This document shows positions 26,648 to 35,784 of a stretch of 64,000 bases of DNA, piece after piece; the first letter of the stretch is position 1; every line of letters begins with the position of its first letter. Origin of the DNA: Roseovarius sp. ZX-A-9 (GTDB lineage Bacteria; Pseudomonadota; Alphaproteobacteria; Rhodobacterales; Rhodobacteraceae); the NCBI RefSeq assembly GCF_028369135.1, contig NZ_JAPWHW010000016.1:1-64000 (forward strand), given 5' to 3'. The notes under the pieces were generated by a model that made no database searches, was not told the DNA's origin, and saw nothing but the letters and a program-made list of their open reading frames with translations. Position numbers and translations under genes: made by a program.

Positions 26648-27970
26648 TTATTTTCCGTAGACGTAATCGGGCAGCCACAGTGCGATCTGTGGGAAGGTCA
26701 TGATCAGCGCCAGTGCCGCGACCATCACCGCGACAAACGGGATGATCGAGATATAGATATCCTTCAGACTGATCTCTGGCGGCGCCATGGCCCGCATCAG
26801 GAACAGGTTATAGCCAAAGGGCGGGGTCATGTAGGCGATCTGAGTCGTGATGGTATAGAGCACACCATACCAGATCAAATCGAAGCCCAGCGCGCCCACC
26901 AGCGGCACATAGAGCGGTGCGACGATCACCAGCATCGCGGTATCGTCCAGGAAGGTGCCCATCAGGATGAAGCTGAGCTGCATCAGGATCAGGATCGTCC
27001 ACGGGCTGAGGCCCAGCTTGGTGGTGAACAGATCCTCGATCGCCTTGACGGCACCCAGCCCGTCGAAGATCGCGCCAAAGCCCATGGCGGCGAGGATGAT
27101 CCACATGAACATGCAGCTGATCGCAAGCGTGTTGCGCACCGAATTCTCGAACACCACGCGCGTCATCCGCCGCTTGAACACAGCGGCCATGAACGCCGCC
27201 ATCGCGCCAAGCGCCGAGCTTTCGACCAGCGAGGTCCAGCCCTTGACGAAAGGCACCATCATCGTGGCAAAGATCACCAGCGGCAGGACACCGGCGCGCA
27301 GCAGGCGCAGTTTCTCGGCGGTGCCGATATTGCGTTCTTCCTCGGGCAGGACCGGGCCCAGTTCGGGCTGTATCCGGCAGCGCACATAGATGTAGATGAT
27401 GAAGAGCACCGCCATCAGCAGCCCCGGGATCACCCCTGCCAGCCACAATTGGCCGACCGGCTGGCGCGCGATCATCGCGTAAAGCACCAGCACCACCGAT
27501 GGCGGTACCAGAATCCCAAGACTCGATCCCGCCTGAATGACCCCCGTCACCATGATCTTGTCATAGCCGCGGCGCAAAAGCTCTGGCAGGGCGATGGTGG
27601 CGCCGATCGCCATACCAGCGACGGAAAGGCCGTTCATTGCCGAGATCAGCACCATCAGCCCGATCGTGCCGATCGCCAGCCCGCCCCGGACCGGACCCAT
27701 CCAGACATGGAACATCTTGTAGAGATCATCGGCGATGCGACTCTCGCTCAGCACGTAGCCCATGAAGATGAACATCGGCAGGGTCAGCAGCGGATACCAC
27801 TTCATCAGCTTCATCGCCGCCGAGAACGGCACATCGACCCCGCCCGTACCCCAGAGCAGCAGGCCCGCCGCCGCGCCGACAAAACCGATGGCGCCAAAGA
27901 CCCGCTGACCAGTCAGCAGCATCAGCATCATGGCGCTGAACATCAGGATGGCAATCATTTCATAGGACAT
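26648..27970 (-). CDS. dctM: TRAP transporter large permease (DctM)
   Basis: A 440-residue membrane protein with about 12 helices, the ion-coupled translocation subunit of a TRAP transporter. Typical segments are GLSVAGMAIGATIALPELL, GSSLGILVPPSVVLVLY and MGTFLDDTAMLVIVAPLYVPL. The start at 27970 overlaps the small-permease stop (ATGA), and GGGGTGGAAA lies upstream; the longer in-frame start at 28090 would lie in the neighbouring gene. Na+-driven uptake is the family rule. Confidence 0.95.
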   Translation of the reverse strand: MSYEMIAILMFSAMMLMLLTGQRVFGAIGFVGAAAGLLLWGTGGVDVPFSAAMKLMKWYPLLTLPMFIFMGYVLSESRIADDLYKMFHVWMGPVRGGLAIGTIGLMVLISAMNGLSVAGMAIGATIALPELLRRGYDKIMVTGVIQAGSSLGILVPPSVVLVLYAMIARQPVGQLWLAGVIPGLLMAVLFIIYIYVRCRIQPELGPVLPEEERNIGTAEKLRLLRAGVLPLVIFATMMVPFVKGWTSLVESSALGAMAAFMAAVFKRRMTRVVFENSVRNTLAISCMFMWIILAAMGFGAIFDGLGAVKAIEDLFTTKLGLSPWTILILMQLSFILMGTFLDDTAMLVIVAPLYVPLVGALGFDLIWYGVLYTITTQIAYMTPPFGYNLFLMRAMAPPEISLKDIYISIIPFVAVMVAALALIMTFPQIALWLPDYVYGK

Positions 27971-28566
27971 CAGATTTCCACCCCGCGAATGCGACCTATA
28001 TCGCGGCAAAACTCGGCCAGTGACTGCAACAGCATCAGCGTGACCCCGAAGCAGAGCAACGTCTTGACCGGCCAGATATAGGGCCGCCATGCCGTCGAGC
28101 TACGTTCGAGAAAGCCAAGTTTTTCGCCGGCCGCTGCCGGCCCTTGGGTGATCAGCACCTTGAACAGGTCCCAGAAGAAACTGAACGGTTCGGTGCCGAA
28201 ATAGCCCAGCGAATAAGCGGTCGATCCGACCGCGCCATAGAGCAGGACGCCGAGATAAAACAGCAGGAAGAACACGGTAAAGGCATCCATCCATGCCTTT
28301 TGCCGGGGCGTCCAGCCGCCGTAAAACAGGTCCATGCGCACATTCGATTGCAACTGGATCGAATAGGGGCCGCCCAGAACGTAATAGGCGACCATGACAA
28401 ACTGCGCGGTTTCCAGCGTCCAGAGAGACGGGTTGAAGAAGGTCTTGGACACCGACGACCAGAGCAGGACGCCCACGAGGGCGAAAATCAGATACATCGC
28501 TATGCGTCCGATGAACCTGTTCATCCCGTCTATGACATGCACATAGCCGCAGATCAGCCTAGGCAT
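27970..28566 (-). CDS. dctQ: TRAP transporter small permease (DctQ)
   Basis: A 198-residue membrane protein with four main hydrophobic segments (YLIFALVGVLLWSSV, FVMVAYYVLGG, FTVFFLLFYLGVLLYG and a final TLLCFGVTLMLLQ) and the DctQ motif SNVRMDLFYGGW. It pairs with the large permease. The start overlaps the 3' end of the N-formylglutamate amidohydrolase gene by eight bases, which makes one transcription unit of enzyme and transporter likely. A loop of about 50 residues between the third and fourth segment is longer than usual. Confidence 0.92.
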   Translation of the reverse strand: MPRLICGYVHVIDGMNRFIGRIAMYLIFALVGVLLWSSVSKTFFNPSLWTLETAQFVMVAYYVLGGPYSIQLQSNVRMDLFYGGWTPRQKAWMDAFTVFFLLFYLGVLLYGAVGSTAYSLGYFGTEPFSFFWDLFKVLITQGPAAAGEKLGFLERSSTAWRPYIWPVKTLLCFGVTLMLLQSLAEFCRDIGRIRGVEI

Positions 28567-29347
28567 GGGCAGACCCCTGTGACTGCAGACCCAGATGGAT
28601 CAGCGCGGGGCGTATCAGGCCGAGCAGTTCTTCACCGATCTCGGCCACGGCTTCGGGCGTTTGCAGTAGATCGTTGCGCACTTCCAGCATCACATTGGGC
28701 AGGCCGTGGGCGATACCATGGATCTGCAACGAATGGGTGACACCATCATCGGGACCGTAGGGCTGGTTCCGTTCGACCAGCCGATGCGGCACCTTCAGAG
28801 AGGCGGCGAGCATCGCATCGGCCAGACGCGTGTCGGTGTCGTGCAGGATGCCGATCTCGGTCGGACGTTCCTTGCCATGGAAGAGCGGGGTGAAGCTGTG
28901 GACGGTGATCAGCGCGGTCGGCTGGGCGCGGTTCTTGCGGGCCTTGATCTCTGCCGTCACGGCTTCGCAAAATGGGGTATAGACCGATTGCACGCGCTCG
29001 GCCCGGTCGGCATCGCTGAGGCCGCGATTGCCGGGCACTTCGATTCGCTCGGATTGCTCGGACATGGCAGAGGGCGCCTCGGGCGGGCGATTGCAGTCAT
29101 AGACCAGCCGGGAAACGGTGCAGGCAACGAGCGGCGCAGCAAGCGCCTCGGCCAGGTAGAGGCTGAGATCGAGCGCACCTGGATCCCAGGCCGCGTGGCT
29201 GACGCGATCCTCGGGGGACAGGCCCAGATCACCATAGCGCGCGGGAATGAGATTGGAGGCATGCTCGCAAACGAGGAGAACCGGACCGGAATCCGGGCCA
29301 GTCGCCCCCAAAAGTTGGGCTGCGCCGTCATTCGGTGCGTTTGTCAT
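28559..29347 (-). CDS. N-formylglutamate amidohydrolase family protein
   Basis: A 262-residue zinc amidohydrolase of the FGase (HutG-type) family: VLLVCEHASNLIPARYGDLGL at the N-terminus, YDCNRPPEAPSAM, LITVHSFTPLF with a candidate ligand His, and NVMLEVRNDLL. No other histidine-utilisation gene is near, so breakdown of N-formylglutamate from histidine is not the obvious role. As the first gene of the block with a TRAP transporter, a gamma-glutamyl ligase and two dehydrogenases, it may cleave an N-acyl or gamma-glutamyl amide intermediate; this is inference. It diverges from the RpiR regulator with 142 bases between. Confidence 0.87.
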   Translation of the reverse strand: MTNAPNDGAAQLLGATGPDSGPVLLVCEHASNLIPARYGDLGLSPEDRVSHAAWDPGALDLSLYLAEALAAPLVACTVSRLVYDCNRPPEAPSAMSEQSERIEVPGNRGLSDADRAERVQSVYTPFCEAVTAEIKARKNRAQPTALITVHSFTPLFHGKERPTEIGILHDTDTRLADAMLAASLKVPHRLVERNQPYGPDDGVTHSLQIHGIAHGLPNVMLEVRNDLLQTPEAVAEIGEELLGLIRPALIHLGLQSQGSAHA

Positions 29348-29489
29348 GCGTCCCCCCCACGTAACCCTACTGAATAAATCTTTTCACAACGGCAATTTTC
29401 TGTCAATATCATTCCAGAGACGGTCACGCGGGTTTGCCCCCACGTGATAGCGACCGCCTGAAAAGAGGAGCATCGGGGACCGCATTGCC

Positions 29490-30380
29490 GTGAGCACATC
29501 GTCCGACTCCAAGACCGGCAAGCCCGGTGCAACAGTGCGCGAGAAGATTCGCGCGCAATATGCCGCACTGACCCAGTCAGAGCGCAAGTTTGCCAATGCG
29601 TTGCTGGCCAATTACCCCGCTGCCGGGCTGGCCTCGATCACCATTGTCGCCGCCAGCGCGGATGTATCCACGCCGACCGTGGCGCGGATGGTGCAGAAGC
29701 TGGGCTACAAGGGGTATCCGCAGTTTCACCGGGCCCTGCTGCGCGAGCTGGAGGCGACAGTCTCCGGCCCGACGCAACGGCGTGCCAACTGGGCCAGCGA
29801 GGTGCCGGCGACGCATCTGTTGAACCGGTTTGTCACCGCCATCGGCCAGAATATCGAGCAGACCCTGTCGAATATCGACACCACCCAGTTTGACGAGGCG
29901 GTGCAGGTGCTGGCCGATACAGACCGGCGGCTCTACCTGGTGGGGGGGCGGATCACGCGGGCGCTGGCGGAATATGCCTTTACCCATTTTCAGGCCGTGC
30001 GACAGCGGATCACGCATATGACCTCGTCCTCGGCCACATGGCCGCATTACCTGCTGGACATGGAGGCGGGCGATGTCCTGCTGATGTTTGACGTGCGCCG
30101 CTATGAAACGAACCTGCAACGGCTGGCGGAACTGGCCGCAGAACGCGGCGTGCATGTGATCCTGATCACCGATCAATGGGCCAGCCCGGTGGCGACGGTG
30201 GCCAAACATACCTTTCATTGCTGGGTCGAAATCCCGTCTGCCTGGGACAGCAATATTTCGACCATGATGCTGCTGGAAACGCTGATTGCCGCCGTGCAGG
30301 AAGAGAACTGGCCGGAAACGCGCGCGCGTTACGAGCGGCTGGACGAGATTTTCGATGCCGCGCGGCTGTTCGGCAAATGA
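29490..30380 (+). CDS. MurR/RpiR family transcriptional regulator
   Basis: A 296-residue regulator with an N-terminal HTH-6 domain (ALTQSERKFANALLANYP, then ADVSTPTVARMVQKLGYKGY) and a C-terminal SIS sugar-phosphate-binding fold (LYLVGGRITRALAEYAF, DVLLMFDVRRYE, HVILITDQ). The GTG start follows GGGGAC; no ATG fits better. RpiR regulators often respond to phosphosugars, but in alphaproteobacteria many serve amine or amino-acid catabolism. It faces the amidohydrolase-TRAP-ligase block, its most likely target. CCCCCACGT occurs twice in the shared upstream region, near both ends, as a possible half-site. Confidence 0.9.
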   Translation: MSTSSDSKTGKPGATVREKIRAQYAALTQSERKFANALLANYPAAGLASITIVAASADVSTPTVARMVQKLGYKGYPQFHRALLRELEATVSGPTQRRANWASEVPATHLLNRFVTAIGQNIEQTLSNIDTTQFDEAVQVLADTDRRLYLVGGRITRALAEYAFTHFQAVRQRITHMTSSSATWPHYLLDMEAGDVLLMFDVRRYETNLQRLAELAAERGVHVILITDQWASPVATVAKHTFHCWVEIPSAWDSNISTMMLLETLIAAVQEENWPETRARYERLDEIFDAARLFGK

Positions 30381-30415
30381 AGGGCCGACTGCTGTCCTGA
30401 CCCCGCGTCGGGCCC

Positions 30416-31204
30416 CTACCCCGGCAACCCGCCTTCATCGATCAGGCTGGACAGCTTTTGCGCTGCGGCCTTCAGTTGCGGCACATGGGCCACTGCGTCA
30501 CGCAGGGAAAGACGTGTTTCGGGCGCGTGAAACGACAGGGTCGATACCAGCCGGCCGTTGGATTCGAGAATCGGCACCGCGACGGCGATCATCCCATCCA
30601 TGAACTCGGCATTATCGGTCGAATAGCCGCGCTTGCGGGTGATGCGGATTTCTTCCAGCAACGCGTCCGGGTCTGTGATCGTGGCGTCGGTCCGGGCCGT
30701 CAGCGCGCCGGAGGTGACATAGTTCCTCAGGTGCTTTTCATCCAGTTGGCTGAGATACATCTTGCCCGCGGCGGTGCAGTAGAAGGGAACCAGCGTGCCG
30801 ACGGGCAACTGGATGCGCAGCGGCCATTTCGTCTCGACCCGGTCGAGATAGACCATTCCCTCGCGGTCGGGCAGCGCGATGTTGCAGGTTTCACCGATCG
30901 ACTCGGCGATCTGGGTCAGGATCGCAACCCGCGCAGAGCGGATGCGCAGCGACGATAGCAGGCCGGTGGCCATCCAGCGCAGCCGCTGCCCCGGTGAATA
31001 GCCGCGCCCGTCGATCTCGCGCTGTATGAAACCCTCGGCTTCGAGCGTGGCAAAGAGCCGGTGAATGGTCGGCTTGGGAAGGCCCAGCGTCTGATTTACT
31101 TCGGTTGGCGTGACCGGGACGCCGGCGCGCGCCATTGCCTCCAGCACCAGCAGCGGACGCAGGTTGGTCGGGATCGCGCCGTCTTTGTCCTTGGCTTCGG
31201 TCAT
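30416..31204 (-). CDS. IclR family transcriptional regulator
   Basis: A 262-residue regulator: winged helix-turn-helix in VTPTEVNQTLGLPKPTIHRLFATLE and a GAF-like effector domain with TCNIALPDREGMVYLDRVE and the helix region YSTDNAEFMDGMIAVAVPI. The start at 31204 has GAGG upstream; the longer in-frame start at 31255 is less likely. It diverges from an RND efflux gene pair across 257 bases. IclR-type control of RND pumps has a precedent in TtgV of Pseudomonas, so it may govern the pump. Its convergent neighbour is the RpiR gene, with only 35 bases between. Confidence 0.9.
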   Translation of the reverse strand: MTEAKDKDGAIPTNLRPLLVLEAMARAGVPVTPTEVNQTLGLPKPTIHRLFATLEAEGFIQREIDGRGYSPGQRLRWMATGLLSSLRIRSARVAILTQIAESIGETCNIALPDREGMVYLDRVETKWPLRIQLPVGTLVPFYCTAAGKMYLSQLDEKHLRNYVTSGALTARTDATITDPDALLEEIRITRKRGYSTDNAEFMDGMIAVAVPILESNGRLVSTLSFHAPETRLSLRDAVAHVPQLKAAAQKLSSLIDEGGLPG

Positions 31205-31461
31205 CGGGGCCTCGGTGGTTCGTGTTGGCTGGGCGCTGCGGCCCGGCACCATCATCCGGTCCGCCGCACGCGCAAATAGGTCAGACCATGTCTAACGCAA
31301 GCGCCGGATTTAGAAAACGCCCCATGAGAACAGCCAGTTCGGGGACGGCAGGGGTGTGTTACGTCACGTCTTTGCATCGCGGTAGCGCCAAGGTAGGGTC
31401 ACTCCGGCCTGCGGTGCCGTTCTCCGGACGCAAACACTGGATGACTGTAGAGGATTGAGCA

Positions 31462-32517
31462 ATGACCCGATGGATCTGGCCCGCCCTCCTGAGCGCCGCG
31501 CTCGCGCTGCCTGTCACGGCGCAGGACACCCCGGAGGCACAGACCGTTCTGAAGCCGGTCAAGCTGATGACGCTGCACATGGGATCGACCGGCACCTCGC
31601 GCAAATTCTTTGGCCATGTCGTCGCCCGGCAGACTGTCGATCTGGCGTTCCAGGTTTCCGGCCAGATCGAGACCTTTCCCGTGGTCGAGGGCGAAACCGT
31701 GCCGCAGGGCGCGTTGATCGCCCAGTTGGATCTTTCGACGTTCAAGCTGTCTCTGGATCAGGCCCGGCTGCGGCAGGAACAGACCGACCGGGTGGTTGAG
31801 CGTCTGGCAAAGATGAGCGACGCCACCGCCAGCCAAGTGCGCCGCGAAGATGCAGATACCGAAGCAGCGCTGGCACGCATTGCCGTCGAAAATGCCGAGT
31901 TCGCGCTTGAGCACGCCACCTTGTATGCCCCGTTCGACGCACTGGTGGCGGCGCGCGAAGTCGCCAATTACACGACAGTCAACGCCGGCACGCCGGTTGT
32001 CCGACTGCATGACATGTCCGAGCTGCGCATCGAAATCGACGTGCCCGAGGTGCTGTTTCAGCGCGCCGGTGCCGACCCCGATGTGACCGTGACCGCCCTG
32101 TTTCCGGCCAGTGATCAGGAGTTTCCGCTGGAAGTGCGCGAGTTCAACGCCGAGACATCGGAAATCGGGCAGACCTTCCGCCTGACCTTTGGCATGCCGC
32201 CGCCCAAGGGGCTGAACATCCTGCCGGGATCTTCGGCCACGATAACGGCCAAGATGAATTCCGCAGAGACGGGCATTTTCGTGCCATCTGCCGCAGTGGC
32301 CACCGCAGCCGACGGCGCGACATCGGTTCTGGTATTCGAGCCGGACGAAGGCGATACCGGGACGCTGCGCCGGGTGCCGGTCACCGTTTCGGCGGGGCCA
32401 AACGGGCGTTTCACGATCACCGGCGGCGTGGAGCCGGGCACCGAGATCGTCGTCGCGGGTGTCAACGTGCTGGAAGACGGGGCGCGCGTGCGCCGCTTCA
32501 CCGGCTTCCCGAACTGA
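31462..32517 (+). CDS. RND efflux periplasmic adaptor (membrane fusion protein)
   Basis: A 351-residue adaptor with a signal peptide (cleavage near PVTAQD), a barrel-sandwich hybrid domain split by a short alpha-hairpin (VSGQIETFPVVEGETVPQGALIAQLD and LYAPFDALVAAREV), then beta-barrel and membrane-proximal domains. The hairpin of about 60 residues is short, as in VexE/MexH-type adaptors of pumps without strong TolC-gene linkage. AGAGGA precedes the ATG. It is followed after ten bases by the pump gene, and together they form a two-gene efflux unit. Confidence 0.9.
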   Translation: MTRWIWPALLSAALALPVTAQDTPEAQTVLKPVKLMTLHMGSTGTSRKFFGHVVARQTVDLAFQVSGQIETFPVVEGETVPQGALIAQLDLSTFKLSLDQARLRQEQTDRVVERLAKMSDATASQVRREDADTEAALARIAVENAEFALEHATLYAPFDALVAAREVANYTTVNAGTPVVRLHDMSELRIEIDVPEVLFQRAGADPDVTVTALFPASDQEFPLEVREFNAETSEIGQTFRLTFGMPPPKGLNILPGSSATITAKMNSAETGIFVPSAAVATAADGATSVLVFEPDEGDTGTLRRVPVTVSAGPNGRFTITGGVEPGTEIVVAGVNVLEDGARVRRFTGFPN

Positions 32518-32527
32518 GGGGCCTGCA

Positions 32528-35500
32528 ATGACCGTCGCCCGCGCCTCGATCGAGAAACCGCTGCTGACCTGGCTGCTGATCCTGGGGTGCCTGTTTGGTG
32601 GCATCTGGGGGTATCTGAACCTCGGGCGGCTGGAAGATCCGGCCTTTACGATCAAGGTCGCCGCGATTTCGACGCAGTATCCCGGCGCCTCGGCCGAACA
32701 GGTCGCGCGCGAAGTCAGCGAACCGCTGGAATCCGCGATCCAGAAGATGGGCGAAGTGGACAAGATTACCTCGGTCAACCAGCCGGGCCTGTCGTTGATA
32801 GAGGTAGAGATCAAGCCGACGATCAAGGGCCATGAACTGCCCGAGATATGGACCAAGCTGCGCGCCCGGATCAGCGATGCCGCCCGCAATCTGCCCGACG
32901 GGGTATCAGAACCACTGGTCAATGACAGTTTCGGGGATGTTTTCGGCATCTATTACGCGGTGAACGCCGAAGGCTACAGCGATGCCGAACGCTATGAGCT
33001 TTCGACCTTCCTGCGGCGCGAGTTGCTGGCAGTTGACGGGGTCGCGGATGTGGAGATCGGCGGACTGGCAGACGAGGCGGTTTTTGTCGAACCGGACCTC
33101 GGATTGACGGCCAATCAGGGGATTTCGCCGCAGGCACTGGTCAACGCGATTGCGACCGCGGATACGGTGGTGTCTGCGGGGTCGCTGGGCGATACGCGCA
33201 TTCAGGCCCCCGACGGATCGGACAGCGTGACGGCGATTGCCGGGCTGACCGTGGGCGTCAGCGGCAAGGTCATCAACCTGACCGATGTGGCCGAGGTCAG
33301 CCGCGGACGGCAGGACGATCCGAAGCTGAAGGTGCGTTTCAACGGCGCAGAGGCGTTTACCCTCGGGATCGCGGGCCTGGCCAGCGAGAACATCGTCGAG
33401 GTCGGCAAACGGGTCGATGCGAAGCTGGCCGCGCTCGATGGGGAAATCCCGGCGGGAGTCAGCCTGAACCCGATCTACCAGCAACACGTCGTGGTCGACG
33501 AAGCCTCGAGCGAATTTCTCGTCAATCTGGCGATGTCGGTCATCATCGTGGTGGTGGTTCTGGCGATCTTCATGGGCTGGCGCGCGGCGGTGGTGGTCGG
33601 CTCGACCTTGCTGCTGACGGTGGTGGGTACGCTGTTTTTCATGGCGATCTTCTCCATCGAGATGGAGCGCATTTCGCTGGGCGCGCTGGTCATTGCGATG
33701 GGCATGCTGGTGGACAATGCCATCGTCGTCGCCGAGAGCATGCAGATCGCCATGCAACGCGGCAAGTCCTCTCGCGATGCGGTGGACGAGGTGGCGGGCA
33801 AGACGCAGACGCCGTTGCTGGGGGCCACGGTGATCGGCATCATGGCCTTTGCCGGTATCGGCCTGAGCCCGGATGCCACCGGCGAGTTTTTGTTCTCGCT
33901 GTTTGCAGTGATCGGCATTTCGCTGTTGCTGAGTTGGGCGCTGGCGCTGACGGTCACGCCGCTTCTGGGGCATTACTTCTTTCGTCAGGGCAAGGCCGGC
34001 GCGCATGACGCCTATGGCGGCTGGATGTTCCGCGCCTATGGTAGCGTGCTGCGCGGTGCGCTGCGGGTGCGCTGGCTGGTGGTGCTGGCGCTTTTCGCGG
34101 TAACGGTGTTCAGCTTCCTGGGGTTCAGCCAGATCAAGCAGCAGTTTTTCCCGAATTCAAACACGCCGCTGTTTTATGCACATTACAAGCTGCCGCAGGG
34201 CGCTGATATCGAGCGAACCTCGGAGGATCTGAGCCGCATCGAGGATTGGCTGCTGGCGCGCGAGGACGTGGTTTCGGTTGCCAGTTTCATCGGGCAAGGC
34301 GCGACGCGGTTCCTGCTGACCTATTCCGCCGAGAAGCCCAACCCGAGCTATGGCCACCTGATCATCCGCACCGAAACGCTGGAAGATATTCCGCCCCTGC
34401 GCGCGGCGCTTGATGCCTATGGACGCGATGCGTTCCCCGACGCCGAATTCCGCACCGAACGGCTGGTTTTCGGCCCCGGTGGCGGAGATCCGATCGCGGT
34501 ACGGTTCTCTGGCAGCGATCCGGCGGTCCTGCGGCAACTGGGCGAGCAGGCGACAGAGCGGATGCAGGCTGCTTCGGACAACCTCGTGGACTTGCGCACC
34601 AACTGGCGCGAGCAGGAACTGGTGCTGAAGCCGGTCTATGCCACCGACCGGGCCCAGATGGCCGGCATCACCCGCGACGATGTGGCCACCACGTTGCGAT
34701 TTGCCACCGACGGCATCCGGGGCGGGGTCTACCGTGAAGGTGATCGGCTGATCCCGATCATCGTCCGCCTGCCCAAGGATAACGGACTGGGGCTGGGTGA
34801 TCTGGTGGTCTTTTCATCGGTCAGCAACAGTTTCGTCCCGATCGGGCAGGTCACGGACGGCTACGAGGTCGAGGTGCAGAATACGCTGGTGCATCGCCGC
34901 GACCGGCTGCTGACACTGACCGTGGGGGCAGATGTTCCGGCGGACAAAACCGCCGCCGAAGTGCATGCCGAAGTGCGCGAGACCATCGAAACCATGCCGA
35001 TCCCGCTGGGCTACAAGATGGAATGGGGTGGCGAGTTCGAAAGCTCAGGCGATGCCAATGCCAGCCTTGGCAAGCAATTGCCGCTGAGCATTCTGGTGAT
35101 GGTCCTGATCTCTGTCCTGCTGTTCAACGCATTGCGGCAACCGCTGGTCATCTGGCTGCTGGTGCCGATGTCGGTATGCGGCGTGGTGATCGGGCTGCTG
35201 GGCACCGGACTGCCGTTTACCTTTACCGCGCTTCTGGGTCTGTTGAGCCTGTCGGGCATGTTGCTGAAAAACGGCATCGTTCTGGTCGAGGAGATCGACA
35301 TCGTGCGCCGCGAGGGTACGGCACTGCGCGAGGCGATCGTGACCGCCTGCACGTCGCGCCTGCGCCCCGTGATGCTGGCCGCGGCGACGACGATTCTTGG
35401 TATGGCGCCGCTGCTGGGGGATGCGTTCTTTGTCTCGATGGCAGTGACGATCATGGGCGGGCTGGCCTTTGCGTCAATCCTGACGCTGATCGCGGCCCCG

Positions 35501-35569
35501 GTGTTCTACTACATCCTCTTTGCCCGTTCGGAACGGGCAGAGATGCAGGCAAAGCCGGTGGTGGCCTGA
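32528..35569 (+). CDS. RND multidrug efflux transporter permease (AcrB family)
   Basis: A 1013-residue inner-membrane proton-driven pump with the 12-helix RND plan and duplicated large periplasmic loops. Typical parts are the first helix after ASIEKPLLTW, the TM4 segment GALVIAMGMLVDNAIVVAE with the two proton-relay acidic residues, and late GLLSLSGMLLKNGIVLVEEID. The start at 32528 follows GAGGGG; the longer in-frame start at 32459 overlaps the adaptor gene. Substrate is unknown. No TolC-like outer-membrane gene is in the window, so it must use one encoded elsewhere. Confidence 0.94.
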   Translation: MTVARASIEKPLLTWLLILGCLFGGIWGYLNLGRLEDPAFTIKVAAISTQYPGASAEQVAREVSEPLESAIQKMGEVDKITSVNQPGLSLIEVEIKPTIKGHELPEIWTKLRARISDAARNLPDGVSEPLVNDSFGDVFGIYYAVNAEGYSDAERYELSTFLRRELLAVDGVADVEIGGLADEAVFVEPDLGLTANQGISPQALVNAIATADTVVSAGSLGDTRIQAPDGSDSVTAIAGLTVGVSGKVINLTDVAEVSRGRQDDPKLKVRFNGAEAFTLGIAGLASENIVEVGKRVDAKLAALDGEIPAGVSLNPIYQQHVVVDEASSEFLVNLAMSVIIVVVVLAIFMGWRAAVVVGSTLLLTVVGTLFFMAIFSIEMERISLGALVIAMGMLVDNAIVVAESMQIAMQRGKSSRDAVDEVAGKTQTPLLGATVIGIMAFAGIGLSPDATGEFLFSLFAVIGISLLLSWALALTVTPLLGHYFFRQGKAGAHDAYGGWMFRAYGSVLRGALRVRWLVVLALFAVTVFSFLGFSQIKQQFFPNSNTPLFYAHYKLPQGADIERTSEDLSRIEDWLLAREDVVSVASFIGQGATRFLLTYSAEKPNPSYGHLIIRTETLEDIPPLRAALDAYGRDAFPDAEFRTERLVFGPGGGDPIAVRFSGSDPAVLRQLGEQATERMQAASDNLVDLRTNWREQELVLKPVYATDRAQMAGITRDDVATTLRFATDGIRGGVYREGDRLIPIIVRLPKDNGLGLGDLVVFSSVSNSFVPIGQVTDGYEVEVQNTLVHRRDRLLTLTVGADVPADKTAAEVHAEVRETIETMPIPLGYKMEWGGEFESSGDANASLGKQLPLSILVMVLISVLLFNALRQPLVIWLLVPMSVCGVVIGLLGTGLPFTFTALLGLLSLSGMLLKNGIVLVEEIDIVRREGTALREAIVTACTSRLRPVMLAAATTILGMAPLLGDAFFVSMAVTIMGGLAFASILTLIAAPVFYYILFARSERAEMQAKPVVA

Positions 35570-35606
35570 AAACCACCACGCCGCAACATCACGCCTCAGC
35601 CCTGCG

Positions 35607-35630
35607 CGCCCCGTATCCGGATATGGGGCG
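35607..35630 (+). terminator. Hairpin after the first RND pump gene
   Basis: CGCCCCGTAT at 35607-35616 pairs with ATATGGGGCG at 35621-35630 (one G-U), with CCGG as the loop. It starts 38 bases after the pump stop codon. No U-run follows, so termination strength is uncertain. Confidence 0.45.
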
Positions 35631-35784
35631 TGAAATTGCTGACGTAGAAGCCGCGTAAGGCCAGATTCCCTGCATTCGATTGACCAACATCTGCCAAGGC
35701 GTTTCTTTTGACGCGGACGAATTCACCGATACCCCTGCCATTTTCCTTGCCCTTCTGCGCATCGCCGGGCAATCCTGCACGACA

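Noticed and set aside
26588..28081. 497-codon plus-strand frame opposite the TRAP permease gene
   Set aside because: Very rich in His, Gln and Asp, as expected when hydrophobic membrane codons are read in reverse.
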